Source: Candidula unifasciata | Lineage: Eukaryota; Mollusca; Gastropoda; Stylommatophora; Geomitridae | Length of the DNA stretch: 64,000 bases | Assembly (NCBI GenBank): GCA_905116865.2 | Contig: CAJHNH020008565.1 | Coordinates: 186,001 to 250,000 of the forward strand | Direction: 5' to 3' | Shown here: piece by piece, positions 1 through 16,600 of the stretch | How the letters are laid out: each line of letters opens with the position of its first letter | Position numbering within the stretch: the stretch's first letter is position 1 | Notes under the pieces: model-generated | What the model was told of the DNA's origin: nothing | Seen by the model: only the letters and a program-made list of their open reading frames with translations | Databases searched by the model: none | Made by a program: the position numbers and the translations under genes

Positions 1-1795
1 TTAGCTGGCGGGTCAGTTCTCTCTCCAGGATGTCTAGTGGATCCCTCTGAGTCACCTGGAGGACTGAAAATAATTTTGCTGTGTTTAAATTTTCTTCCCT
101 CAAGCACTTTGGTTGCATCAATAATTGCTTGCCGCTCTTTTTTGAAGTTTGTTGAGGGTCTTCCAGAGGGGTATGATGTTTCTACTGTGGTCCCATCTTG
201 CAGCATAATGACCGATCCAGCTCCTCCGGTTTTTTTTCCTGCTCCCTCCAATGATCCATCGGTGTATACATGTGTCTATTCGAGTTTTGGGTAAGAGTTG
301 TAGACATATTCAAGGGTCTTTACATGCACATTCTTTAGCCTTTCTGTCTATGCCTGGAATTGTTGTTGTGACTGCATAGTTAGGCTGTAGGTCTATGCTG
401 TATGCCTGGATCATTTCCCACATTGAAGGATCTTTAGAAAGAATGTCATTGTTTTTTGCGTAGTACAATTTTGACAGATGGTGAAAGCTTTGACTTTTCA
501 GTCAGTTTTTAGTTCAGTTGTTTGCTATTCTGTGCATGGGGTTGTTGTTCATGCGTTTACATTTTACTGTTAGGGTAAGCACCTTTTCTTCCCTTCGATG
601 GCTCAAGCTCTCGAGGCCACAGGTTGCCTCCAGCTCATGGATTGGTGTGCTTCTCATACCTCCAGTGATGATTCGAGACCAGTGTTCTGTATTTCGTCTA
701 GTTTGTATAGGTTTGATTTGGCTGCAATGGAGTATGCTCCAGATTTGGTCATACGTATACAGTGTATACTTGTCATACAGTGTTGGCATCTGCACCCCAG
801 CTTGTTCCAGTAAATTTCTTCATAAGTTTGAGCTGCAAGGTAGCTTTCCTTTGGGTGTCTTTAATATCTTTTGTTGAATTTTACTCCCAAATATATGGGG
901 TTTTCCTCTTTTAGAAGGATGTTGCCTTCTAGATATAGGTCAACTTGTTAGCTTTGTGGAAAGAGAGAAGAGAGAAAGAGAGAAGAGAGTCGAGATGATT
1001 TTGGTCTGGTTTATTGTGTCTCCCCAAGAGTCTGTCCATTTCTTAACTGTACTTATAGCTTCCTGAATTCTTGTTTTCGTTGTTCCTATGTGTTCAGCTT
1101 GGATCCATATGGCCAGGTCATCTGCGTGTAGCGCCTTGTGAATGTGAGTCGTGAACTGTTTTGAAAGGTCACAGATGAAAACAATAAACAGGGTAGGAGA
1201 TATAACATCTTCCTAGGGAACACCTTCTTGTAACCTGACCAGCTTGCTCTTGTGTTCTTCCAGTCTCCTTCTCACACAGCGTCTGTAAAGAAAATCTCTG
1301 ATCCAGGCAAACATATGCCCTTTTATCCCACTGTGTGCTAGTTTTAGCAAGAGTCCTTTCTTCCAGACCTTATCAAAGGCTTTGGTCAGGTCAAAGAAAG
1401 TAGCCAGCAGTTTGTATTTTTTCTGGAAAGCTCCTTCTATTTCCTGTGTGAGATAAGAGGTTTGGTCTTCAGTGCTTCTGTATATCCTGAAGTCTGAATG
1501 GCTGTCATCCAATATCTTGTTTTCTTCCAGTAAATTAAGTAATCTGTTTTTCAAGGTCTTTCCAAGGCAGCTTAGGAGGCTTATGGGGTGGTAACTGATT
1601 TTGTTTTCCTTGGGCTTTCCCTTTCTTGGCTATGGGGATTATTTCTGCCTCCTTCCATTTCTTTTGAAGTAGTCCCTGGGTCCAGGATTAATTCATACGG
1701 TCTAGGAGTCTTCCTTTTCTTAAGGTTTCTAAACATTTCTGTGATTATGACCACTCTCTGTCAATGTTTCACTGAAAGTGTATAGAAAAAGTCTG
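1..1795 (-). mobile_element. Non-LTR retrotransposon fragment (RT to RNase H), decayed
   Basis: Read on the minus strand, the region from about 1795 to 1213 gives reverse transcriptase: SYHPISLLSCLGK, then [20 protein letters not shown] (RT motif A with F-D) and a 'GVP' end. Further left it continues through the thumb with several stops, and near 300-150 reads THVYTDGSLEGAGKKTGGAG, the start of an RNase H domain. RT followed by RNase H is typical of I/Nimb-type LINEs; the exact clade is inference. The longest open piece is 1213-1554. It is cut by the window edge. Confidence 0.85.
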
Positions 1796-4467
<2,672 letters not shown>

Positions 4468-4695
4468 CTGGAGACAGGATAAAGATCAAAGGTGACTTGG
4501 CCACAGATTCAGCATAAATCTCATGAAGGTCAAAAGTTCCAGTTGACAAGTATTTAGCTCCGAGCTGATCTTGGATAAACTGAGCTAATGAAGTTGCCAA
4601 CACATCTAACCTTAATGCCTTGATAAGCAAAAGTTGTTGGAACTTGGTAAGTCTGAACCACTCAAAAATTTGGACAGGTTGGGTGAAATCTGACC
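4468..4695 (-). CDS. Dynein exon 28: AAA6 start, PLIFILSPG
   Basis: This 228-bp exon is phase 1 in and phase 1 out. [20 protein letters not shown] matches the family's 'L..FQ.LL.I...RPD' helix, with Leu replacing the usual Pro of RPD. The exon ends [10 protein letters not shown], the conserved AAA6 strand that is normally followed by a DP motif. The next exon was not found in 1-4467, so the rest of AAA6 lies beyond the left edge. Confidence 0.95.
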
Positions 4696-7600
4696 CTGAC
4701 AAAAATACATCACTGATTTGAAAAACCATGCTTGCTAACAAGAAAACTGGGTGTAATTGTAACCATTTGTAAATGAGTGTAAACGCACAGATAAAACATA
4801 ATGTAACTATGTAACAACAGACACACAAAATATGTAATGAAATGACACAGACACATAAATTTTAATGTAACTATGTGACAACAGATCCCTCAATCATAAT
4901 GTAACTATGTGACAACAGATCCCTCAATCATAATGTAATTATGTGACAACAGATCCCTCAATCATAATGTAATTATGTGACAATAGATCCCTCAATCATA
5001 ATGTAATTATGTGACAATAGATCCCTCAATCATAATCTTATTATGTGACAATAGATCTCTCAATCATAATCTGATTATCTGACAACAGATCCCTCAATCA
5101 TAATGTAATTATGTGACAACAGATCCCTCAATCATAATGTAATTATGTGACAATAGATCCCTCAATCATAACGTAATTATGTGACAATAGATCCCTCAAT
5201 CATAATGTAATTATGTGACAACAGATCCCTCAATCATAACGTAATTATGTGACAACAGATCCCTCAATCATAACGTAATTATGTGACAAGAGATCCCTCA
5301 ATCATAATCTAATTATGTGACAACAGATCCCTTAATCATAACGTAATTATGTGACAACAGATCCCTCAATCATAATGTAATTATGTGACAATAGATCCCT
5401 CAATCATAATGTAATTATGTGACAATAGATCCCTCAATCATAACCTAATTATGTGACAATAGATCCCTCAATCATAATGTAATTTTCTGACAATAGATCC
5501 CTCAATCATAATCTAATTATCTGACAACAGATCCCTCAATCATAATGTAATTATGTGACAATATATCCCTCAAACATAACGCAATTATGTGACAATAGAT
5601 CCCTCAATCATAATGTAATTATGTGACAATAGATCCATCAATCATAATGTAATTATGTGACAATAGATCCCTCAATCATAATGTAATTATGTGACAATAG
5701 ATCCCTCAATCATAATGTAATTATGTGACAATAGATCCCTCAATCATAACCTAATTATGTGACAATAGATCCCTCAATCATAATGTAATTTTCTGACAAT
5801 AGATCCCTCAATCATAATCTAATTATCTGACAACAGATCCCTCAATCATAATGTAATTATGTGACAATAGATCCCTCACACATAACGTAATTATGTGACA
5901 ATAGATCCCTCAATCATAATGTAATTATGTGACAATAGATCCATCAATCATAATGTAATTATGTGACAATAGATCCCTCAATCATAACGTAATTATGTGA
6001 CAATAGATCCCTCAATCATAATGTAATTATGTGACAATAGATCCCTCAGTCATAACCTAATTATGTGACAATAGATCCCTCAATCATAATGTAAATATCT
6101 GACAATAGATCCCTCAATCATAATCTAATTATCTGACAACAGATCCCTCAATCATAACGTAATTATGTGACAATAGATCCCTCAATCATAATCTAATTAT
6201 CTGACAATAGATCCCTCAATCATAACGTAATTATGTGACAATAGATCCCTCAATCATAATCTAATTATCTCACAACAGATCCATCGGTCATAATTTAATT
6301 AACTGACAGCTAGCTTCTAAAAACATGATGAGATTATAAATAAATCATGTAAACTGACTGCATGTCCTTACACAGATGTGATTTTTAGAAACCCATTCAA
6401 TGACAGCTTTCTTTACAAACTGCTAGATATAAAATGTCCATGTATGCAGCAGAAATGCAGCAAATACATAACTATGCTTTGCTTTTGTGTGTGGAAAGTA
6501 AACAGTTTATAGATACTCAAAAACGAGACAGTCTATATTTATATACATCATGATCGTGAAATAGCAACATATGTTTATCTAGAAACATAAATAGAAGAGT
6601 TACTATGATTAAAACTGAGACATATTTGTTAAAAGAAGATGGTCTTACATTTGTTTTAAATATGCAAATTTCCACCCCTAGAAACCATTTGTAAACAATG
6701 AAAGGACCTATTCTCCTGCCTTGAAACACATCAAGCATATGGTGCCAGTCCCAGATCTGACAACTCAGCTAACACTTAATGGGGGTGTGACGAAATGACC
6801 TCAGTGGTCTCAGAAGTTATATTGTGTTTAATAATTTCTTATGTTCAGAGAAGGACAAAGAATTATAAGCAATAGACACTGAGCCCAAAAAAGTTCTAAA
6901 ACCACTACAAGGGATTTGAGAATTGTTTAAACTTTGTTTCCAGTCCCTCGCCAGACAAAGCAACCTTGCTTTATGTAATATTACGGAATACTACTGTAGC
7001 TAGAGTTTCACCTGCCCATGTCAGAATATTATCTCCTGCCCAGTCTGTAGAGGCAAGTAAAGGGGGAGATAACGTAGTATCACACCTGAGATTAGCTCCC
7101 ATTAACCCGACCGTAGTGTCATAAAAGTTACATAACACAGACTGAGGGCTCCTTTGAAAAACTAGATCAGGGGAATTAAGTGGTCTGGTAGACATTTCTA
7201 GACAGGATGGCGTCCAGCGTCTGAAGTTTCACACATGATAGTGAAATTCTCAAGAGAACAGATGTTTGGCAATTAGGAATGTTTAATCTTGGTCAAGGTC
7301 GTTCTGTAGGCCGTTCACTGTGAGTGACAGGCCCATTGATAGCTAGGTTGATCTGCTACGTACCTCAGAGGCAGGGTTTAGGTCATCTCCTGGAGGGTTG
7401 GGTAGAACCTAGTAGAGGGTGGAGTTTAACCTTGCAGACAGATAGAGGTATTAATAAGACTAGCCCTGGAATTCCCGTCATAATCGCTGCCACAGGCAAC
7501 AAACTCAGAACGACAGAAGAGGTAATTCTTACTGTTTGATTCGAGTTTGGTGATTGCTGGAAGTTTCCAGGTAAGCATGTACAATTATTTTTAATCTTTT

Positions 7601-10600
7601 ATACATAGGTTAGGGAGTTAGCTAAAGACTATTCTACCTTTTCCTAAATTGTTCTACACATTCTGCTTGAAATAGTTCTTTGTGAGTATTCAGTATCTCA
7701 GTTAGGGAACTGCTAAACAATTTCTATTTCTTGTATGTTTGTGGCACATGTGTTTCAGTGTATGTTTTCATGTTTATAAAATAAGACTTGTATATTGAAA
7801 TGTAATGAAACTATAATGTTTCAACCATCAACTGTGGGAAATGATGCCCACCTATGCAGCTATGCTGTTACGTTTTGTGTGCCCACCATGTGCTCACTTA
7901 ATGTGTTCACCTAAACAGGGGATTTATAACCCCAGGGGAAGAATCATGAGTGTATATTATTCACTGTCACTGAAAGATAATATTCAGGACAGCATGCTCG
8001 TATAAAATGTTTGGCGTGTTCAGCACATAACCTGCGCCACATGTTTATGTCAAATCAATGTCAGCAAGTTGGAAGTCTGAGTGATGACGGACAACAGAAA
8101 GTCAACTATCATGACAGAACCTTAGAGGGAAGGCAGGATATGTGAGACGTCGGGGTGAGACACAAAGACCTTCAGAACAGACTGGAGAGAATGTGGAATA
8201 TGAGGAGGAGTGATGAGATATAATGTATTATTATGTAGTGTATTAATTGACACATGTATTCTTAGTATAAGTCAAGATACTACACGTATGTGTTTGTTTC
8301 CATTATTGCAGCTCCCATGTGGGTGAGGATCAGTCTTTTCTAAGAACAGAAATAGAGGTTCATCACGGTCACGAGACTAAATTGTGCTAGAACTCGGCCA
8401 GCTGGGAAACAGGTGGGAACCAGGGAACCAGGTGGAAGGACCAGGAGAACTGGGCGGAAAGATTGGAACAGCCAATGAACCCCCTGTGATGGTTTCTTTT
8501 AGTCCCAAATGTGTACACTTCAAGTGGCTCACACACACTGGGTTTATTCACCTGGTGTGAAAGGTTTCCTCATCAGCTTGAAAGGCTCATCTGCTGCTCT
8601 AAAAGCTTCCCACTGCTGGTGATTCGCACACAGACACTGACAAAGCAGGTGAAAGGCTGGGACTGCTGATTCCAGACACTGACACTGTTGCCAGCCAGAG
8701 GCTGATATCCAGGAAGGATACGCCTTTTCTTCTGCAGAAGCAGGTTTGCTACTGTCTACATCATGCGACACATCAACACTTGACTCCAGCATAGAATTGG
8801 TCTGTTGCTGTAGTCCTTCAATTGCTGTACCTGTATAGTGTAGAAAAGGAATATATGTTTAAGGAACAAATAAAAACATCCTTAATAATAATTATACAAC
8901 AAACAGTAAATAAAGAATCTGAAAAATCAAAAGAAATGTTTACCTAGGACCAAACTTAGACTCTAATATCAAATTTAGTACTGCTGTGTCTAATAGAAAG
9001 ACTGAGAACAACTTAAACAATAACCAACAAACTAAAAATATCAACTGATGCCTGTACAAGTCAGGAGCTTGACAAAAGATTTAATGACTGCCTTGGCCAA
9101 TCCATGACAAGCTGGTTCTGTCTGCATCAAGCAATGCTAAAGAGGGCCAGATATGATTAAATATATTTATATATATATACTAAAAAATAGCATTGGGTGT
9201 GTGGGGGTTCAGTCACTTTGTTGTCATAGTTTAACTTTAGCAGTCCCAAGGTGACGGAGGTCATGAAACGAGTCACAGAAACAATTTTTTTTCCTTATAG
9301 GCCCAAGGGAATTTAATCTAATAAATTCTTAACCCCATTCTTGTTAAAATGAGTGAAGCTGAACTCCATTAGGACGGCTTGCTGAGTGATTAACACCTGG
9401 TGAGGCAAAGTACAGTCACTGTTCAGATGAGAACCCTACAGATTCAAATTCCAGAAACCCCATTCAGCACTGGGTGGTTGTATTAGAACCCCTGACAGTT
9501 ACAAAGCAACCTGAAATCTAGACAGGGTAAGGCGATTTTTTGTATATTGATTACTTCCATTTAAATATATATCAATAAATGAAAAAAAAAAACATGTACC
9601 AGCGAAACGTGTAAAGTTGTTGTTTGAAAGGATTTTCTTTTCAGGAATTCCCCAGTGCTGGGTCTTTTCCTCCAAGGGTTTCTTGGGTGAAAGGGTTCTA
9701 CCCTAACACAAAATGGTCTGTTTCCTGGAACAGGTGAGACAAACCACAAAGTCAAACTTTACAGAAGCCTGCAAGAATTACAGAAGTAAAAGAAGCTCAT
9801 GCAGGAAACAAAACTGCAGCTATAGGCTGATTCCAAGAGAATGAAAAGAAAAAAAAGAGATATTTTAGTGTTTATTAATCGGTGCAGAGCTCAGTAGAGG
9901 ATGAGAGGAGAAGAGGCACACCAAGAAGGAACCGGATACAAAATTGGGCTGACTGGACAGGCCTCAAATATGCAAACATCAAATCCACTGCAACTGACTA
10001 ACAGAGGTGGAAAGAATTGATCAGACAGTCACCAAAAACTGGTGACCCAATTACACGCCTGATTATGGGAGAATGATGATGATGAATCTGTGTGAAAATG
10101 AATTTTAAAAACAAATATTTTTATTCCTTTTCACTTGATAAATTACCCTTTTCTTCTGTCCGCATGTTGTTAATAACCAGTGATGTTGTTACACTTCCAT
10201 GGAGAAAGATGTGCCATTCATGTTCTTCTATAAGGCCCAAATCACTGGTCTCACAGCCATATTTACTATTTGCCTGTCACAGAAAGATCAAAATATTCTC
10301 TGACTATATAATGACAGCTACAAGGTTCAGATAAATAACAAAACAGATCAATCATTTAGCCAATCTGTGTTCTTCCAGTTCACAGATTATACTTATCTTG
10401 TTCTTCTTCACCTTCAACGGTAAACTCCAGCGGGATGTTCTGACTGTTAGTTAACTTCAGGACCTAGGTCTTGATTGAGAACTTGAGTTTTGCATGCCCA
10501 TCTGTTTTACAGACCTGGCCTATTTGCATGCAGAATGTTGGTTGTTCACCTCACAGGCAGCTGCACTCCGACTTTGAATGTAACAACTTTAATTAGTCAC

Positions 10601-13600
10601 ATTTTACAACATGCTTGTTAAGAGGGGTAGTAAATCTATTTCCCCCTCCACCTCAGATAATACTGACAAATGGACACGCAATTTAACATGTATAATCATT
10701 CATATAACTGAACCTGAGATGCTCACCATCAGGGACAGTTGTGATTCTTGCCAGTAACTCAGTCTGTCTGGTCTAACAGAAACTGTCTGGCAGTGGTGAG
10801 AAGGCAAAATACCACCCATGGAAGGGGCATGCTGTAAGCTAACACCAACTGAAGACAATTTCTCTGACAAACTGATTTACTTGACAGTATATCCCATCAC
10901 TACAGAGAGCTTCTATAGTTTCAAAGAAGCTCAAAGAAAAAAGCAACATTATAAAACAAAATTGTAACTTCTTCTTTCGTTTGCTTGAAATAGATTATCT
11001 ACATCTGCAGTGTTGTCTCTAGTATGAACTTCACTGTCTTTTGTAATTCACTCAGTGACCCAGAAAATTTGGCGATGTTTCTCTTGGCCAAAAGTTTTGC
11101 CTTCATATGTTGTATTTGGGACAGTCTTGGAGAACATGATCTGTTGTCTCAGGTGCCAGTCCACATGTGAACATGGCTGATTCACCAATTAAAAATTTTG
11201 TGTACAAGTGGCTGCAAAGTCGATTGTGTCCTGTTCTAAGGCATAGAATAATAACTTGCTCTGGTCTGCCCATAAAATGGTAATCGTCTTGTGCAGGTTT
11301 TGGTAAAACTGTAACTAGAATTATATCTGTAAACACAAAATAGAGATGTGTGTGTGTTGTTGTGTGTTGTGGTTGTGTATAGTTGTGTGTTTTGTGTGTG
11401 TGTGTGTGTGAATTCGAACGCCTTACAGAGAAACTGGCCCTTCTCCACAGCTGATTCAGGGACTCACAGAGTGAAGTAGCAACTAATAAGAAAAGAAACT
11501 GTAGTAGCTTGAGAAACATCACATGACAGCATAGATGTGGTTTCTGAGAGAAATTCTAAAGAATACAATGACACAATTGTCTAAGATGAAAACAAATACA
11601 AAAGGCCTTCAAGAAACAGAGGAATCTTAACTTTATTTCAGAAATTAAATGTAGACAATTAAGACTTTTGAGACATGTTATGAGAAAACGTAACAAAGAA
11701 GTAACAATACAAACTTTATGGGAAACTGGCAAAAGATAAGAGTGGCCAAATCTGAATAATCAGAAAATTAAAAAATACGAGTCTTTAAAGATTATGTGAA
11801 ATGGCCAACCCTGATCCTGCATGTTTAATGGCATGGCATAAATGATGATGATATATCTTTTAAAAGCACAAAATGCATGATAAATGTCATACCTGCAAGC
11901 AGTAAATACATACCCGCATAATATTAGAGCACAAGAGAAAGGAGAAGATGAACTTGTGGCGAGAGAAAAGTCCAACCGACACAGTTCTGTATATGGTGTG
12001 TGTTAGCTGCTCAATCATCATTTGTAGATGTTTCTTCAAATCATCGGCATTCTCTTGCATGTCTGACTTGATAGAGTTCTTGGAACCTTGTGATAGACAA
12101 TTTAATAAACACTTTAACTCTTTATCATAAAATATTGTTCAGTCCAGAACCTCAGTACTGTATTGTGTGTGTGTTTTCCATGCAAGTGTGTGTATTTGTG
12201 AGAGTGTGTTTGTCAGTGTGCTTGTGAGTGTGTTTGTGTGTGTGCATGTGTAAAAAAAACCTGTAAAAATCAGTCACCACTTATGAAAATCTTTATCTAA
12301 ACTATTACACAGACAAACATTAATGTGACCCAGGTATGTCAGATGGGACATAATGGTGCCTGGTCGAGATGACATGAAAAATGTCTGCATCAATGATAAT
12401 CACTAAACATGGGAGGGTGAATGTTTGGACCACGAGTCAGAGGTAAACATCTGTTACAAATACAACATGACAGTATTACCCTCCAGCCATCTAAAAACTG
12501 CCACTTCCACCTCCATCTATATTCATTAATAACAGAATAACATGTACACACATACACAATTTATTTTCATAACTGAAACAGCAATGCTGAAACCAAGGAA
12601 ACCATGATAACAGTTCTCCACATACTTTCCTCATCAGCATCATTATGCATGGACTTGATGTTTCTGGCACTGGCAGGTCTGAGGACACCACTAGCCAGAT
12701 CCTTGCTGGATGCCACTGATTTATTACTGCTGGTACTGCTGCTGCTGATGCATGCTACAAACATGGACTGGAACCAGGCCAGCGAGTACTGGTACATGAC
12801 ATCCAGACTTGCCAACTGAGCCACCACAAAATAGATGACAGAACCTCGAGTGGCAACCTAAGTTTACAGACAAACACGCTCAGATGATCAAAAACGTAAC
12901 TACTGCTTTCTTCACATCAGTATAATTAACTGATAATGCAGTGACAAAATAAATAAAACTTGGTGACATTAAAGTAGCTACAGATATGAGGGCCTGATGA
13001 GTAATAAGTCAATCAGTCAATGTCTCATTTCCACATCCTCACATGTATTGGATTTATGGTGTCAGTTTGCATGGGTCAACTGGTATGTGGTGTTTGATGT
13101 GATCAACATCTCACTGGTCAGCTTTACTTCCTGGAAAATTTCCTGGTACACATTTAAAAAAAAGCTGATCTGGGAGGCCTGAGATCTAAAAAAAATGTGT
13201 GTTGATGGATATTTGAACCTATGCCTTGCTCAATTACCATGTTAACCATTGTTAGTTAGTTAAGTGACAGATTATCCTCACTGCACACAGGACAAGTGCC
13301 TCAGCAGTTCTGTGTTGGTTGACTATTCTTTTATGGCTACCTGTATAGTGCTCATGTCCAACAATACCTCTTTTGACCTGAAGTTCATGTAGAGCTTTGA
13401 ATCTTGTTAACTCATGGTCATCTCCTGAATCAATTGACCACTGTGCTTCCATACAGTCAAATACTTTACAGTATTTCTTCTCCTCTAAAACAATGGTAGA
13501 GTATAATTATAACATCCCAAGGTTTGTAACTGGTAAAGATTGTCAACAACAGGATTAAGATCCAGAATTTCTGTGTATCTATGCATGGAATTATGGGTAG

Positions 13601-16600
13601 TCTAGTATAATGTGAGCTAATGTAAATATACAATGTGACACGTGATCTGACATTTCTAGATGACAATGAGAAGTAAGACCCGAGCACAGTTGTCAGAACA
13701 GACAGTAGTCATCATACATTATAATTCACCAAGGTGTTGCAACTGTTCACTTAAAACTCCTTTCAAATCAGCTATTTATTCTGATATTTAGTGGACACAG
13801 AGAAGTTTAATTTAGAGCAGAAGTTATTGTTTGCAACTGAGCATGCGTCAGCAGGCTAACAATAGTTAACAGTGGATCTACTATAATACATAAGAAGTTT
13901 CCAATGCTGACTCGGTCATGCAAGAGGTAAAATTAATGAAACAACATGCAAGATGGACACTAAATCACTTGCTGTTTATTTAAAAACACTCAATGTGAGC
14001 AATAATTAGCGTTAAACATGGTATTCGAGTTGGGCTGGGAAGATATAGCTCACAATAAAACATCAAAAGCATTTGCACAGTCAGTGTAAGATAAGGACAA
14101 AAAGCATCCTCTGTGATATCTGTCAAAGAAAACTGAGCACTCAAGTATTTTAACTGTTCTGTAAATAAATAATACTGCACTGCACTGTTTTAAAATAATA
14201 TGTCATATCAGAACTGGGAAGTTATCAATATATCTGTTATTTGCTAACAATGAGAGAAAACTATTGTTGCTTTACTCATATCTTTGCTGCAGGATACTTG
14301 GGCATGGTTTAAAAACATCAAACTATCTCTGCTTGAATGATGTTTGGTAATCTAGTAATCTTAGTTTCAGCTTCACAGCAACGGGTCACCCCATAGTTGC
14401 TCCGCTCCTGTGCCAACGAAAAACACACAGAATATTTATCACAGTCCCTTGTGGAGAGATTGACAGACTGCTGTCTCAGCATATGCACTAGCATACACAC
14501 ACACTAAAAGCATACGGTAGCTATCCAAAGTGGTAACACAAACAGTCCGAAATTAGAAATGCAGTTCATCATGGATGGTAGCGGAAGTCACCAACAGATC
14601 AGCAGTTGCACACCCGATCAATTTTAATCACATCATGGCACCACCAATATTGCGACAACAGGCATCGCGCCATTTTCTGAATCTATAATTCACACCACCA
14701 TGTTGGTACAATCGAAAAATATTCCAAATGAAATCTGTAGCTCACAGTGTCACGCCATGCACTCAACTCAGAAGCTGGGCGACAAAACCATATCCTTTTA
14801 GTCCATAAATGGAGCAAAAATACAACGGCTACCTTCTGGCAGAAGCAAAAAATTTGCCATGGCTCAAAACAGTGGCAGCGCCTAGTGCCCATATTGACCA
14901 GAGTCTGAATGATGTTTGTCACTTCTTGGTCCTACTCTAACAGACTTTAAATGGGCAGATCTACAAAAGATCTAACCAGCCACCTCTGAACCCACTAAAG
15001 GACTGACAGATGTCAATAAGGTCTTTTAAGCAACAACAAACAAATAACAATGATACAGAAAGCAGTTGACATTAAAAAAAAAAAGAAATTACTGGCAAAT
15101 ATCTCTGTCGAGCCAGGCTGATGCTCTGTTCAGTCTGCTCTGATTCAGCAACCCTGTTGTGAATCTCCTGAGACATGATCTTGCTTTGCTGAAGTGTCTC
15201 TACGAGAGCCTGGTCATCCAGAAGGTGACCTGCAAATATCAGTTATATTTGTACCTTAACCCTGAGGGTCATAGCAGTGAGCTAGGGTTACCAACAATGT
15301 GATCCACACTTCTGTTTCAAGTCAGGAAAGGATTGTATGTTTCTGATAAGCATGATCCAGTCAGTGTCAAGAGGGAAAAGAAGTGTCTAGGGATTCTTAG
15401 CAAAGGCTAAATGTGGACGTTTGGTGCAGGAGAGCCTAGCATATGATACCACAACATCCAGCTTAAAAATGGAGGTGGAGGGGGTCATTGCAACTCTCTC
15501 CTGTCTAGAAAACATGATACACATGCACAGCATGATTGTAACTGACTCAGAAAGCATGCTATGGAAGGTGACGACAGGCATACTTTGTGCAGAGTTGCAT
15601 GCTTCGCTTCAGAGGTCAAAGGTAAAGAACACTGTTTGAATCTTTTTTTCTAGGGAATGCCCCGAGTGCTGTAATGTCAGTTCTTGAATTAAATCATGAT
15701 CCAGTCTTCTCAAATAGGTAATAATTCAAATTTTTTGTCTAAGGGAAGGGCGACATAGAAGGGACTAGTTATTTTAATTTATGCACACAGTGACTGTGTT
15801 TTTATGGAGGCTTAATAATTCACACCCCGTGATAATATCTGCCATGAGATTCAGTTAATCAATCAGGTGCCATCTCCACAAAAAAGGTAGGCTGCAGTGG
15901 ATCTCCAGCATACTATGTCTCTATGTACCCTCTTTCAGACTGTTGTTTGTTCAACTCCTACCTACTAAGTAATTTAATTTTAATCCCCAGTCTCTCTGGA
16001 ACCTCTGTAGTTGATTGTTTTTGTCTCAATAAAATCTGACATAATTTTCAACACTGTCTTATCTCTGGACAGGCTGGTTGGCTGGTCACTGCTACCCTCT
16101 AGGATTGCTTCCTGTAAGGTTAACACAGGCAAAAACTGCATTTTATAAAATGAAAAACATCTTGTGCAATATATCCTTGTCATTGAGAGTTAGAAAAAGA
16201 ATTCTTGCTTGCTACATACATCCAGTTTTAACATATGGATGTGAATCCTGGACAATCGGTAGGCAGGCCAAACAATTTTTAGAGGCCTCAGAGATGTGGT
16301 TTTACAGAAGAATGCTTAGAATACCTTGGACAGCCAAAAAAAGCAACCAAGAGGTTTTAAAAGAGGCGGGAGCCCGAAGACAACTTATCACTGACATCAG
16401 AAGGAGACAGTCATCATTTTTCGGCCATGTTAGGAGAAGAGGGAAAATAGAACATGTTGTGACCACTGGAAAGATCTGTGGAAGGAGGGATAGAGAAAGA
16501 CAACGAGAGAAGATGCTTGACAGTCTTGTTGCATGTCATGGAGGTGTGTCGGCACACGAACTGATACATGCTGCAGGAGATCGCGGATTATGGAGAGGTA

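Noticed and set aside
13252..13452. 66-codon minus-strand ORF with VNQHRT, also seen at 39.2 kb
   Set aside because: Probably a LINE 3' scrap, but too short and diverged to define as a feature.
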